From Eupeodes corollae (lineage: Eukaryota; Arthropoda; Insecta; Diptera; Syrphidae): a stretch of DNA of 64,000 bases. Location: NCBI RefSeq assembly GCF_945859685.1, contig NC_079147.1, positions 267,768,572 to 267,832,571 of the forward strand, read 5' to 3'. Made by a program: the position numbers and the translations under genes. The notes under the pieces are model-generated. The model did not search any database and had not been told where the DNA came from. It saw nothing but the letters and a program-made list of their open reading frames with translations. Below, piece by piece: positions 45,195 through 57,999 of this stretch. The first letter of the stretch is position 1, and every line of letters begins with the position of its first letter.

Positions 45195-46930
45195 ATGCGT
45201 GTGGTGTCACAATGAGCCATTAAACAACCACTTTAACCGAATATAACGGAGAATTGTTGAACGATTTTAGAGACGCTAAAAACATGAACAGAATGCAATC
45301 TTCACCTAATAGCTCCTATGAGCGAATAAAAACTAGCTCAGAAAGCCTTTGTAGTACATTTTATGGTAGGAGACAGATTGGTGCTTACGCTGAAGAGTTG
45401 GCGTAGACCAGGACGCCCAGAGCCTTATGCTTTAATGTTTGTAATTAAAAAATACTGCATTCTTTTGCAACTTTGCTTTGAAGACTGTTGACAAAAGTGA
45501 ATCAAGGTTATTTTAGCAAACAAGTCAAACGGACCACGAAAATATCGTAAAGGGGCTTAATGGAAAGCCATAATTATTGAGTTCTACAACTTTTTATTTT
45601 AGCTGTAAACAAATATTTTGAATTCAATTTCGGCTAATTATCTTCCGAAAATACAATTTCAACTTTATTTTTAAAGTTAATAATTTTTGATGTACTAAAT
45701 GTTTATTTATTGATCCATTAAATTTTTCCAATATGATTAACTTCCTAAACCTGAAAAATTAAACAAAATGCATTCGAAGATTTTCCGGGTTAAGATAAGC
45801 TTTAATATATGTAAAGAAGTTTAATTAAGCTAAAGAAAATTAAAATTTAAATTTATTCAGCTCGTAAGTTAAAATCAAAGACGAAAATAAAACGAATTTA
45901 AACACTTACCAAGATTCTATGACGTTCATCTTAAAATCACATTTAAAGGGTGTACATTTATTCAATATGTTACATTTTGAAATTCTTTGGTTTTATGACG
46001 TATCCAAATTCAAAAGAACAAAAACGAACTGTATCGTTCTTGAGTTTAACAGTTAACATGTGAGCAATGCCCGGGCTCATGTCAAGAAGAATAGTATAGG
46101 GTTTGAATAGTACAAAAACAACTTGATTGTGCTACCACAACATCAACTAAATCGCAATGAAACTTCAAGATCCACTGATAACTCATACACAAAATGCAAT
46201 ATCTCCAAAGTTTAAGAATGGAGTTATTAACAATTGACAACTATCTAAGAACCTTATAAAATAGTTTTTCATAGCAAAGAAAAACTCTGGACGATGACTT
46301 CTCAAAATAGAAGAAGTGAAATGAAATATCTCTCAATATAAACAAAATGATGGTATTTGATATTTTCAACAACCAAAAAGAACCACAAATTTTCGATTAT
46401 CTCCAATAACTCCTTTTAAATAAGATTTCGATGTAAGTAAGTTGATTTGTAAATTTCCTTAAATCTTTTTGAAATACATTTTCATCCATATAACATATCT
46501 ACTTTTAATTTAAATAGAAAAAACACCCTATAACTTATATTTAAACAAAACAGTAGCTCGTGGAACATTTTAAACACTGGTAACCATCGCTACTTTCAAC
46601 GAATACAAGTCATCGGATGGCCTTAAAGAACAAAGATTAACAGAGATTTTGTTCTTTTGCAACTTCACCGCAACAGCACGAGAATAGTGTATAATTTTGC
46701 CAGTAAGTACATCGTTCATGTTGCGCGACAGTAAGACATTTCCCTAGACTAGACAAGCCTCTGGTTTTCTCACTGTTTTTCTTAAAAACAAACAAGAAAA
46801 TAAGACCTAAGCTCGACTTTTGGTTGACTATATACCTTTGGCTTAGCTTAGTTTGGCTTCGCTTGGGGATTGGGTTGACTCAATGGTGTTCTGAGAGAGG
46901 CATAGTGGCATTCAGCGAGCGTAGAAAACA
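45195..46930. other. AT-rich stretch without a recognised gene
   Basis: No exon, RNA or transposon end is supported. Confidence 0.5.
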
Positions 46931-48370
46931 TTTACATTGCATTTGATGATATTTTTGTTTCCTAAAAATGTAAGGTACTCTGGGAATGGTGATAGCTTAG
47001 CTATATATATATTCGTAAATAGTACAAGGAACATGCGGCGGCGCACCATCAGGCCAGGTCACTACAATTCATCACATTTAAGTCGCTTAAAATGTACACT
47101 ACTGTTTTGTCTTTCGTACAGCTTTGAGCGTCTACCGTCGAGTGCAGCAAGTCAAGATCCAATGGAGCAGGTAATCCTCTATACGCCTTGAAAAAGCCAG
47201 AACCAGAAGAAAAGAAAATGATTGCGCTCACGGTCGAAATTTAGATTTTCATCTTGTCACGTACGCGACGCGACTCTTCTGCGATTGTGTCTTTTTGGTT
47301 ACTTTTCCCTGGGGGCATCTCTAGCTCTAGCTTTGGCTTTGGCTCTGGCTATGGATCTAGCTCTGGCTCGTTTTTCGGTTCCAGTATCCAGTAATCTAGT
47401 CGCAGTCGCATCAGGCACTCAGAACTCTAGCTATAGAAGCCTCATCAAGGAGCAGAAAACGAGGAGAACTCTCTAAAGTAAACAGAGAAGATTTTTCCGA
47501 TGGATAGATTCTTCTTACACAAAAGGATTGGCAACCAGGAAATGTTGTACAGTAAATTCTGTCGCCGGCGGTTTACTAAATTTGTTGTTGTTTTTTTTTT
47601 GTGATTTTTTCTAATTTTTCTGTAGTAAGTCTTTTTCTTCTGGTTTTGATTTAGCTCCCTCCACTTGGGATCTTCTATGTACTGATGTACAGAGAGTACA
47701 GGAGACCTTCGTCGTCGTCGTCAGAGTACAAATTTATTAGCAGAAAGATCTCTTATTTTCGCGACAACTACAACGTCACTAATGCATTCTTTTTACAACC
47801 TCTCCTCCCGGAAGGCAAAGGCTTATACGTAAACAGCCTTAAGCTATCTAAGTGAACTCTGGAGCTGCCAAGCAAACGCCAAAAAAAAAAAACAAAAAAA
47901 AAAACAGGTACTCCATCTGAGATGCATAAATTGTCCACTTATTGTTAGCGCAAGGAATAGTGTACTAAATGTAAAATGTATCGTAAACATGCGTGTGCAT
48001 CATGGGCCTGTATTATACGCGACGAGACGCGACGCGTAGAGTTGTTACTATATATTATTGCTGCATGCAACACGGGCCCGCCCGCTCTCCAGAAAAATGG
48101 ATCTTACGGAAGGAATTTTTGATGTCGTTCCCTGTTCTGTTGGATTTTGTTGAAATTTTGATCACGTTCGAGAGGAAAAGATTTTTACGAGAATTAGGGG
48201 GCTTGATGAAGAGTTGTTTTTATTTTGTTTTTGTTGGGTTTTGTCGATCGTGCCAATAACCTTTTACTTGTGCGTGCAACAATATTACATCAGAAACAGC
48301 AGTTGTGCAGACGCAGTTAACAATGAACATGCACATCATATGGAGATGATGATATGGGGAAGTCTTTCTT
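46931..48370. other. GC-richer unique region, possible regulatory or 5' UTR DNA
   Basis: CpG-bearing blocks (GTACGCGACGCGACTC, CGACGAGACGCGACGCG, CGTCGTCGTCGTCAG), with two 84-codon open frames (46937-47191 and 47222-47476) that show no domain. It resembles the unique, less AT-rich DNA at 40.5-41 kb and 58-61 kb more than the transposon regions. A promoter-proximal or non-coding exonic role is conceivable but not shown. Confidence 0.3.
47321..47370 (+). repeat. imperfect GCTCTG/GCTTTG hexamer repeat
   Basis: CTAGCTCTAGCTTTGGCTTT and its continuation form about eight imperfect hexamers, read as ALALALALA in one frame. Simple sequence; the peptide is probably not made. Confidence 0.8.
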
Positions 48371-49059
48371 ATTAGGTAATCGCTTTTAGCCCGGGGAAAG
48401 TCATAAAGATCATGGTGATAAAAATATATTTTTTGTTTTTTTTTCTTTGGTATATCTAATCGAATATGAAAAATTTGAGCTATAGCCCAGCTCTGCAGCT
48501 ATATTGTTATTGCTTTTTGACTTCTGAGGCTTGATGTGAATTTTAAGAATTTAGTTCTTAGATACGTATTGGTTGATAAAGGCTTCAGGTACACAGGTGT
48601 TCTCATGGAAAAATAACTATGCGTATAGGATAAAGCTAGGTATGAGATATAATTCCTGAACTTTGACACTTACAAGTAGTATGGAAGAAAAAATATTTAT
48701 ATGAGCTGTTGAAAGGTCTTAAAAATTTAATTTTTATTTCAGCTATTTGGTAAATGCTTTATAGTTAAAGTGTCGCCAAACCACCAATAAAAGTGATTAT
48801 GTGATTTGTTTGTTAATGTTATTTACTAAATAAACTCTTGGTTTAACTTTATTATTTTACTGAACTAAGTCCATAAAAAGGGAATTCAAAGATATTGACA
48901 GCTGCATAATGGGTACGGGTGTCTTTTAGACGTGTGGTTATCAAGAAGAAATGAAATATAAATCGTGTGTCATGGTTTTAGCCAAAAGGTGTTTAGTTCA
49001 TGACTTTGAGTATAATCTAAAACAGAAGTACAATTCAAGACCCGTTGAGTCAAAATAGG

Positions 49060-50760
49060 ACAACGATAAATCAACGTTATAATTTACTATCAAAATGTAG
49101 ATTGACTTCGGACAAACACCAACATGGTCTTCAAAAAAATTAACAATCTTCCACATGATGTCGTTACACTAACATAAACTTGGCTGAATACTCCTTTACT
49201 TGACTTGGAGCTTTTTTATGCCTCTTATCAAATCTTCAGGCGCGGTATACATATAAACGACATTTCTGTAGGAGGATTAATTCTTTTAGCCATCAAAAAC
49301 TCGCATGCATGCTACACAATTGAAGAATTTCGATCAACTGACATCTTTCTGGCTAAGATACAATTTTGATTGCAGGTGCCTTCAGCCTACCGAATTGGTT
49401 AAAATTCCTTTCCTTTCTTTGTAGTTCAATCATTTTTGATAACCAGGCATGGTTACTAACCAGGTTCTACTGTTACTAATTTGTTAGGTTTTACATCCTC
49501 TTGTTTAGATATTTTTGAGAAACGTACACAAGTAGATTGTGCATTTACTGATTTTAGTAAAGCGTTTGATAAGTCGTGTCATAAAACACTAATTTTTAAA
49601 CTTCTTCGTCAAGATTTTAACGACAATTTTTTAAATTGTTTTTTATCATAATATAGTGTATTATTTCATAATGACATTCGAGTCCGTCTATTGTGAACAC
49701 TGGTATGCTCCAGGGCAGCCATCTAGGCCCAATATTATTTTATTTATTTATAAAAGGCTTGGTTTTGATTATTAGATATTCGTGCGTTCTTATATATGCC
49801 GATGACATTAAAATTTTCAAAAGAATCAACACTGCTCTTACAAGAAGACTTAGGCTAGCCGCGCACATGCTTCTTTTAGTTTCGAAACTGTTTGGTTTCT
49901 AAACTGAGCACTATAGACTTATATGAGAGTCCGCGCATAAGCAGAACCCATTGTATCGCCCATTCGAGCTACTTTTTAGTTTGTGTTTTGACACAAACTA
50001 GACGATCACCTCGAACCAATTCCTTAGTTTGTGTCACACTCACAAGGAATATAAGGTGAGGACATTCAACTAATTGTTGAATAATTTTCTGTAAGTGCAA
50101 GATAGACAAAAATTTAGTCAAGGTGAATAAATGTTTTTTTGTGTTTTTCTCTTGATTCTTTCGGAGTTGCTTATGTGCGCGATGATTGGGCACCTAACGA
50201 TCGAACTATTTGGTTTCAAAAAAGTTGCATGTGCGCGCCTAGCCTTAGCATTATTTGACAAACTTATAACACGCAAGAAAATTCTAATTGTTTTTGATGA
50301 CACGTTTGATTCTTGATTCTTAAGTAAATTATCTGTTTTCACTGACTTCGGCTTTGTTGCTTTGTTGTTAAAAAAGCAAATAGAGTCCTTGTACCTATTA
50401 AGAGATTTGGTTCATTTATGAGGCCAATTCTGGAATATGCCTGTGTAGTGTGGGCACCTTATTACTCTATACACGAAATTAGAATTGAAGCGATTCAGGG
50501 AAGGTTTTTAAGTTTTTGTCTCCGTTGTCTTTTTTTAGTGAACAATTCTGCAACAATAATAAATGAAACAATATCATGACCATCGGTTGTTATTCGTTTC
50601 AAATTTTATTTAAGTCTATCAAGCATACGACTCCATAAACCACAAAATACAGATTTTTTGAAGATCGAAATATTCAATACATTTTATTTTCTTGTAAGTT
50701 CACAAATTTTCCAATTGACAATATTAATAATTTCCAATTCAAAGAATGCTTTATAACAGT
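49060..50760 (+). pseudogene. jockey-like LINE (family E), interrupted by a MITE
   Basis: Plus strand. LPHDVVTLT, TWLNTPLLDLELFYASYQIF and GGLILLAIKNSHACYTIEEF are an APE endonuclease N-terminal half. A deletion leads to VDCAFTDFSKAFDKS (RT palm), NTGMLQGSHLGPILFYLFI and VLIYADDIKIFKRI (YADD catalytic box intact). After the MITE, RFGSFMRPILEYACVVWAPY and IHEIRIEAIQGRFLSFCLRC follow. Broken by stops and deletions. Confidence 0.85.
49853..50244. mobile_element. 392-bp PIF/Harbinger-type MITE
   Basis: Left end GGCTAGCCGCGCACATGC; right end, read inversely, GGCTAGGCGCGCACATGC. Similarity extends over about 45 bp, into GTTTGGTTTC/CAAATAG. TTA flanks both sides (49850-49852 and 50245-50247). TTA targets and GGC termini are features of PIF/Harbinger elements. 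It holds an internal inverted pair AGTTTGTGT/ACACAAACT. No transposase frame; inserted in LINE family E. Confidence 0.87.
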
Positions 50761-50769
50761 TTAGATCAA

Positions 50770-53650
50770 AATAAGATGCTAAGTAGTTTTTAAGCCTTGT
50801 TCGCTTTTGCTTAAGTGAAATAAATAGAGTTCAATCCAACACGATGTTTTTCCAGTCATTCTAATTTTTAAAACGTTGTTCATGGTTTCGGGATGTAGCT
50901 CAAGTATGTTTGGATGATATTGGTCTTAAGACCTTGAATCGATTCTGGATTGTTGGCATGCATAGCAGCTCTTTAGGGTGAGAAAAAAGTAGTTAAATTT
51001 CAACACAGAGGTAGCAAAATCCATGTTTTACATTTCAATAAAAAAAGATCGGTTAACTCTTTTGGTTCTTTCTAGCATCATGGTTCATGATACGCTCTAC
51101 AGTCTGTCACTCTCTGTGGATGTATTGGCTACTGGCCAATAACGTGCGGGTTGTAGCTGCTCTAAGACTAAAATTGTGGAGGTATAACGAAGCTGTTGGA
51201 CAGGCGTATTTTCGTGCGCTTTGCATGAGGACGAAGATCGTAAGTGCTGTCGGTTAAATATTTTTACGATATTTTTGTTAAAACTTGCGTACACCGTTGT
51301 GTTGGGTGCTTTGGTTCCACAAAAACTTCTTTTTTTAAAACGGACTCTTTTGATCCACATAACACTTACTTTGGAAATAAGCTCACAGTACTTCCCATTG
51401 TTGTTCAAGCATAAAGGATCTTATTTTGTTCCGAGAAGATATGATACTGACTTTATGTCAAAATTACAAGTTATCAGTGTTAAAATAATGTAAATATGAC
51501 TTTAAAAAATCACAAGTTGGACCACAACGTATTTTTTTTAAATATTACTTGTTTCTTAAATGAATTTTGTTATGGTTTGATTTGTTTTTGAGTTTTTATT
51601 GTTTTTACATACCAAATAAATGCTTAAGATCGAGTGTTACATTATGAGCTCGTTTCAAAACATGCATTTGATAACTTTTGATAAGCCCAATATTCCCACA
51701 ACCAATTTCCTGTTCCCTAAACGAATGTTTCCCTGAATTAATTAGACCAATTTCTTAATTGCTTAGAACTTTTATAACTTGTAGGTTCCTACCTACAACA
51801 GTTGTAATAAAAAACGATCTGGAACTGTTTACAAATAAACTCATGTTTATGTATAATCCAATCGTATAAGAAGTGATCTAGGGAGTTACATAAAATCTAA
51901 TTTGTTTTGTTAATTAATGAGTTACGTTATAAGAACCACAGACTTAACCTTCATTTCAACTCAAAACAGTAATGATGAGAATTTGATTTTAAATTACAGA
52001 TACAATTGGGATCTCTATTATAATATAGTAAAGTTAAAATAATCAGATTAAATTGTTTTTTTTTTATTTGTTTACTTAAGGAAACTTACTTTTTCTGCAT
52101 CAGTTTATTCACCTGTGATTTTCTTTTAGGGGCATTATCATCAATTCGATACAAATAATCAAGCACTAAATAACTATTAGACCACCACTAAGATCAATCA
52201 CTTCCGAGTATATTTTTATAGATTTTAGTATAGATACAAAAGGGAACTTGAAATTAAGTATCATCTATAGATTATGTTAAGAAACGACATTTTTAAGATG
52301 TTGAAAACGCAATATAAAATTAAAACACATATCAAAAATTTAATCTTGTTATTATTCTACCCTTATTCTTACAAATAGGGCTGCAGTAAACAATTTAATC
52401 ATCATAATTGCACTTCTAGGAACGCCTTAAATATAATTGTGGATTTGGTCCTAAGTACGGATATTAATTCTTAAGCCACACTATTCACAAATGTGTAAGG
52501 CAATGTGTAACAATATTTTATTTTCAATGTCTCACTTTCATAATTGATCGCAATGTGTTTGATTACTTTATTTATAACTATTTTGTGGAAGTAACCTTGA
52601 ATCTTTTTTTTGCAATCTGTGATTTTGTATATGTTTTAATATGGACAATATTCTCTAAAAGAAAAAATTACAAGGAAATACGAATATTTCCCCTGCTACA
52701 AACTTTCACTTTTACCGCTTTAGCAAATCATATTTATTTTGTAATATAGGTTGTACATGTACAGTCTTGAAAATATTAGACGGCTTGTGAAGATGCTATG
52801 TTCTTGTAAATTCTCGAATAGTATTAAGAATGAGGAGTATTTAACTCTTAGAAACTGTGACGACCCTAAAAGGTTCTAGATCTGAACAGAATAGAAACGA
52901 ATCTTACTTATTTTACTTTGACTATTTATTCCAAATATACTTAAAAAATGCAGCAACCAAGTTAAGAAAGAAAATGACTGTAATCGGAGTTTACAGCGGC
53001 GTATTGAAAATCCTAAAAATCTTAGTAATGGAGGAAAGTACAAGTTTATCACGATAAAAAATAAAGATCACACTTTTTGAGCACCGTTTAAAAATGTTTT
53101 TTGACGTTCCCGAAAGGAAGTTGACAAAGTGTAAGTAATAAAATGTGTGTCTTAACCTTACATTTATATATTCCAAGGGCTAAAGTGACAACTTTAGTTA
53201 TTAGATTATTTTAGAACTCTGTTGTCCAGCAAGACTTGGTCTAACCATTTCATTTTTTACAACTCTCTAAATATGAGAGCAATTCTTGTTTCAAACAGGA
53301 TTCTAAATATGTTTTATTTAAAAGCTAAATTACAATAGTTTAGAGGGTTATAGGTGCATTTTAATCAGAATTGATAGAAATTGTCCTGAATCGTAGGTTT
53401 TATCCAAAAGCAATACATTCTGTTGTTATTGGTATTTCTATAGACGCCAAGAACGCTACAAAAATATAGATGCAAATACCCAGGAAACTATAAAGTTTGC
53501 CCGATATGAAGAATTTTCTATCATTTTTTTGACATATTTTTTTTGGACTCAATTTTCAGGGTCTATCATTACTTTCGTTATCAGTCTACTGACTCGTAGA
53601 TTGGAGCTGATACTAAGAGACAAATTCTTAAAAAAATACTGTTTTGAAAA
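50770..53650. other. AT-rich stretch without a recognised gene
   Basis: No transposon family or exon was recognised. Short frames only. Confidence 0.5.
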
Positions 53651-53669
53651 TCTTTTGATCTTAAAGGAT

Positions 53670-53870
53670 ATAATGAGGTAGGGTAGAAGAAAGAGGAAAA
53701 GGTATTGTTAGCCCTTGGTATGGAAGTAGGGTGCCATTTCAAAGGAAGGTTGGGTGTCAGATGTCGTTGGGCAAATGAGGGAAGAATGGGTAGGATAGGT
53801 TCGGGCGAGGGAGGTAAATCTAGGATGGGAACAAGGATAGGGATTGGACCGGGGAAGGAATGTCCGTTAC
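53670..53870 (+). other. purine-rich block
   Basis: About 200 bp with strong G+A bias on the plus strand (GAAGAAAGAGGAAAAGG, GGGCGAGGGAGG, ATAGGGATTGGACCGGGG). Five GGG runs occur at 53800-53860 but with long loops, so quadruplex folding is uncertain. Stands out from AT-rich neighbours. Function unknown. Confidence 0.5.
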
Positions 53871-54526
53871 GGTAGCTGCGGCAGATGTAAAATGTATATT
53901 ATGTTTTTTCTTGAAATTCGTGTTTAAATCTCAATTTAAGAGTATTTAAAGCAAATTCACTTCAACAAGTAGATTTCTTTAAATTTGTAATATCTTAAAA
54001 ATGTTTGTATTAAATGGAAAATCAATTTTGAAAGAAAAAACACTTTAAGAAAACGCTTAAGCATATATGTGTGTAAGATGGAATTCAAAACGAGTTTAAG
54101 GAATTTTAAAGCAACTTAATATCAAATTGACGATCTCCTATTCATGGTTTTTTCTTAAGAACCTGAATATTTGCTCTTTCTCTCACAAAAAATCCTATGA
54201 AAATAATTTAAAGCATTACTAAAATTTTAAATTGTGTGAATACAAACATTTTAGTTATTTTTGACAGCAAACAGCTTTTATTTTATTAACTAACAAATCT
54301 TAAGATGAGATCACTACTTATGTATATAAGTAAGCTGTAAAAGCTAAATGGCACATATGACCCCTCTGCTTCGTTAGTTGGTCCAGAGTTGATTAACTGA
54401 TGCTGAGAGATTGGAAAAGGGCAAGATTTCCGATTCATATCATGTTTTTGGTTCAGTCGTCAGTTAAAAGAAGTACTTTTAGTAATAAAGCTTAGAGTAG
54501 TGAAACACAAATTTTATTTGTATTTA

Positions 54527-56132
54527 TCTATAATATAAAAATAAGTCGCGTTTTTCTTGCTGACGCTTTAACTCCAGAACGCCCAAACCGATTTCCACGG
54601 TTTTGCATTCGTTGGAAAGGTCTTAGGCTTCGTAATGTTAAAGTTTTAACAGAAAAGTGGTGAACTCCGTTTAGTGTTCCCTAGAAAGCTATAGGAAAAA
54701 AATGTTCCGATTTGTGGAATTTAAATTTTTTTAAATTTTTTTGACGTTACAAGGGCCCCATATTCTAAACCAAAGTTTACTTTTGGGAATGTCAGAAGCG
54801 TGGACTAGCATGTTCATTGCTCGTATCCTAATTTGGTTGCTGAACAAATTAAATTCAAATGAAGTGGATATCAGCTGAAATTCCTGATCCAGTAACTGAT
54901 CCCCTACACGACTTTGTGACGGCACAGATGGTGCATGGATCCTGTGGTGCATTAAATCCATTACCGCTTCATGGCTAATGGAAAGTGCACAAAATTATAT
55001 CCGCGACCGTTAGTTGCTGAAACAGTCACAGGGAACGATGGATATCAAGTTTATTGTCGTTCAAAATCTTTTGTGGACTAACTTAAAAACATTATCGCTA
55101 ACCACTAATATGAAAGTTCAACTTCAAAATGATCAAAGTGCTGCACAATTTTCCAAACAATTGTTAGCTATTTGAAATGTAAAAGCGGCAGTTGAAACAA
55201 CAAACGACTTTACAAACGATGTTTGCCGATTTGTAGACTCTCAATTAGCTCTTATTAAAAATGTTTTCCCAAGTGAGAACCCTCAGAATTATGCTTGGTT
55301 AAGTCAACGAGAAATTCTCGCCGCAATAAAAAATGATGTATACGTGTTGAATTTCACCATTCAATCAAAAATCGCTATTGATTTGGTGATATACAAATCA
55401 GTTGATTCCATAACAAATACCGATGATGTAGTAAATTTTTGAGTTTTTGAATTTGAGGAGTTTTTGAACTCTCTGCAGTAACCAGGAGTTCCACCATAAA
55501 CATAACTTGCAACTAAAAGTTAGTTCAGTTATTATGATAATGCATAATTTGAATCCACCGGGACTTTGCAATGGTACTCGACTTGGGGTGAAAAGACTTA
55601 TGTCGAATTTGGTTGAGGCAATAATTATTAACGAAAAGTACGCAGGTGAAAATGTATGTATTCCTCGAATACCAATGATTCCGACTGATTTTGCCTTTGA
55701 CTTTAAACGATTACAATTTCCGGTTCGCCTTGCGTTCGCAATGCCAATTAAAAAGTCGCAAGGCCAATCGCTTAGTATTTGCCGGATAAATTTAGAAAAT
55801 CATTGTTTTTCACATGGGCAGCTATTCGTTGCATGTTCACGAGTTAGGAAACCATCCGCTTTGTTTTTGTTAACGTTAGACCAAAAAACAAAACATGTGG
55901 TTTACCAAAGAGCACTTCAATAAAACGGATATTTTGCGGACAAGTATAACTTAGAGAAGTTCAACTAAATTGAACTTCTTTTTTGTAATCGAAATGAATT
56001 CATTACTGAAATGAAATAAAATTTTTCCTTTTCAAATATTAAACAAACAAATAATTTTTCTTCATGTTTTAATCCCCAAACGAAATGTTAAAAAAACGAA
56101 GGTTGCGAAACGGAGTTCGCCGGGGTTGCTAG
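54527..56132 (+). mobile_element. Helitron, both termini present, internally deleted
   Basis: Starts TCTATAATATAAAAATAAG after an A (54526) and ends CTAG before a T (56133), the TC...CTRR ends and A/T target of Helitrons. A hairpin GCGAA-ACGGAG-TTCGC lies 9 bp before CTAG. GAACTCCGTTT (54662-54672) is the exact inverse of 56108-56118. Inside are pieces of the Rep/helicase protein: a Rep segment with QKRGL and a shifted HVH, KCTKLYPRPLVAETVTGNDG, and the helicase end. At 1606 bp it is much shorter than an autonomous copy, so most of Rep and helicase is deleted. Confidence 0.93.
55507..55923 (+). pseudogene. Helitron helicase C-terminal segment
   Basis: Part of the Pif1-like SF1 helicase that would unwind DNA during rolling-circle transposition. 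The frame holds PPGLCNGTRLGVKRLMSN, CIPRIPMIPTDFAF, LQFPVRLAFAMPIKKSQGQS (late helicase motif) and FSHGQLFVACSRVRKPSALF, and stops naturally. Upstream, in shifted frames, come VFPSENPQNYAWLSQREIL and YKSVDSITNTDDVVNF. Walker motifs are missing. Frame breaks just before 55500 make translation of the full domain impossible. Confidence 0.92.
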
Positions 56133-56139
56133 TACAAAA

Positions 56140-57990
56140 TATGTAAATAATTTTAAATATCAGGGGGGTCATTTCCACTAACGCAATACGATATTTTTTG
56201 AATTCAAGGAATTTATGAATTCGTGTCATGATTCCTACAAACCACTAACCCACTGGATCCACCATTACCATCAAAGAATATGAAATTTTATTTAAGAATA
56301 ATTTTTAATATTTTTTTGTGTCGATAGAAAAATTCGAATCAAAGTTTTTTTTATTAAATCATGATTCTTATTGTTAAGTTATGTTGAAATCGATACAAAC
56401 AACTGTTCTATAAAGTCAATAAAAACATAAGTATGGATCCTTTTTTGAGCTGTAAATTAAGCTGTCAGAAAAACAACCACTCAAAAATTATTAAACATAT
56501 GAAAATTGGTGTACGTTTTTGATGAAATCCAACCAAAAAATCTATGAAAAAGTATGACGGACGTACCCAAAAGTTGTCCGACTGATAAAATTCGGATTTA
56601 TGAATAAATCTTCATACAGCATATGTGAGAAATTACAAAATTTGTACATATCATCCGAAAAAAGAACGTAAGCCACTTGATGGATGGATTAATTTTTTTT
56701 TGACAAATTAAATAATAATACAAACTTTTGTGTAAAAGTTTTTTTTTCAACTTTCTCTTACCGTGATGCCATTTTATTAACATTTTGAATTTTCAGAATT
56801 ATTGATATACATATGTATACATTCATATAATGTATTTAAAAAAAATAATATAAATACTCGTACAAAATAATCTCATAATTTTGACGTGAAATTGATGCCT
56901 ATGTATCAACAAAAATATTCAAGAGTAATTTATCTATATCATTTCTAATAGCACTCCATTTAATTTTAAAATGATGAATGTTGTAACAAACTCCCTCAAA
57001 CCCATATAAGGCGCACACATTCTTAAACCTTTACAGCAAAAATAAAACAATATTTTACACAAAATAGAAAGAACAAAACCTTAACTTTTAGTGCCAAAAT
57101 AGAAAAAAAAAACAATTCTATCCGCGATTAACATAATCTTAACATTTATTTCCTTTAATTTATTTTCGTCTCTGTCATGGGTTAAATAAACCTCGCTTTG
57201 TTTTTGTTTAATTAATTTATAGATAAATTCATGTCTACTTTGAGTGTTTTTTTTATTGTTCGAAATTTACTACAAAAACGAACGACACGGCGGCGTAAAA
57301 TATGCGTGTGTTGAAGGTTTCTTTTGTACAAATATACGCTGTTGATGATTATAGGTAAGGTTCACATAAAATCGATAACATTTTCGCTTGAAGTTCATTG
57401 GTCTAATTTTGCTGAACTTAATAAGATTAAAATTTAAATAGTTTGTAAGTCACCTTCTTTTATGTCATCATAGTTTATTTTACATTCCATTATATGTATG
57501 TGTGATCTTGCTGTTATTTCCTGTATAAAACGAAAGAGCTGAGGTCAAAAAGTTGATTTCGTTGTATCGTTTTTTGGTTGATTCGAAACATTTAGGGATG
57601 CTTGAGAATGTTTTGTAGAGGAATACAAAATTTTGAAAATTATCTGAATTTATCACGAATTTCTAACTCAACTGTTAAGCACAAATTTTGTATCATTCCC
57701 CCTTATAAAGTTAAATATAATGTAGCTCTAAATAATTGTGATTGTAAAACAAAATTACACACAATCTCTAATAGATCAACGCAATTCGAAGCTGTATTAT
57801 CAATTATACCCGCCCATTTTATATAAGATGCGAATTCCACTGAATTATACCTAATTGAATAATTCTTATTGCTGGGTAGGCATTTGGTGCGACCAACGCG
57901 GTCATACGACTACGACGTGAACGCGTTGATATAGTGATGGGCTGATCATAAACAGTACAGCACTTTAAAATGCCATTGCAATAAAAATCT
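56140..57990. other. AT-rich stretch without a recognised gene
   Basis: No exon or transposon end recognised. A CAACGCG/CGCGTTG inverted pair near 57894-57930 is the only structure noted. Confidence 0.5.
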
Positions 57991-57999
57991 CATTTTGCA

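Noticed and set aside
54731..54961. 76-codon minus-strand frame
   Set aside because: Antisense to the Helitron Rep relic.
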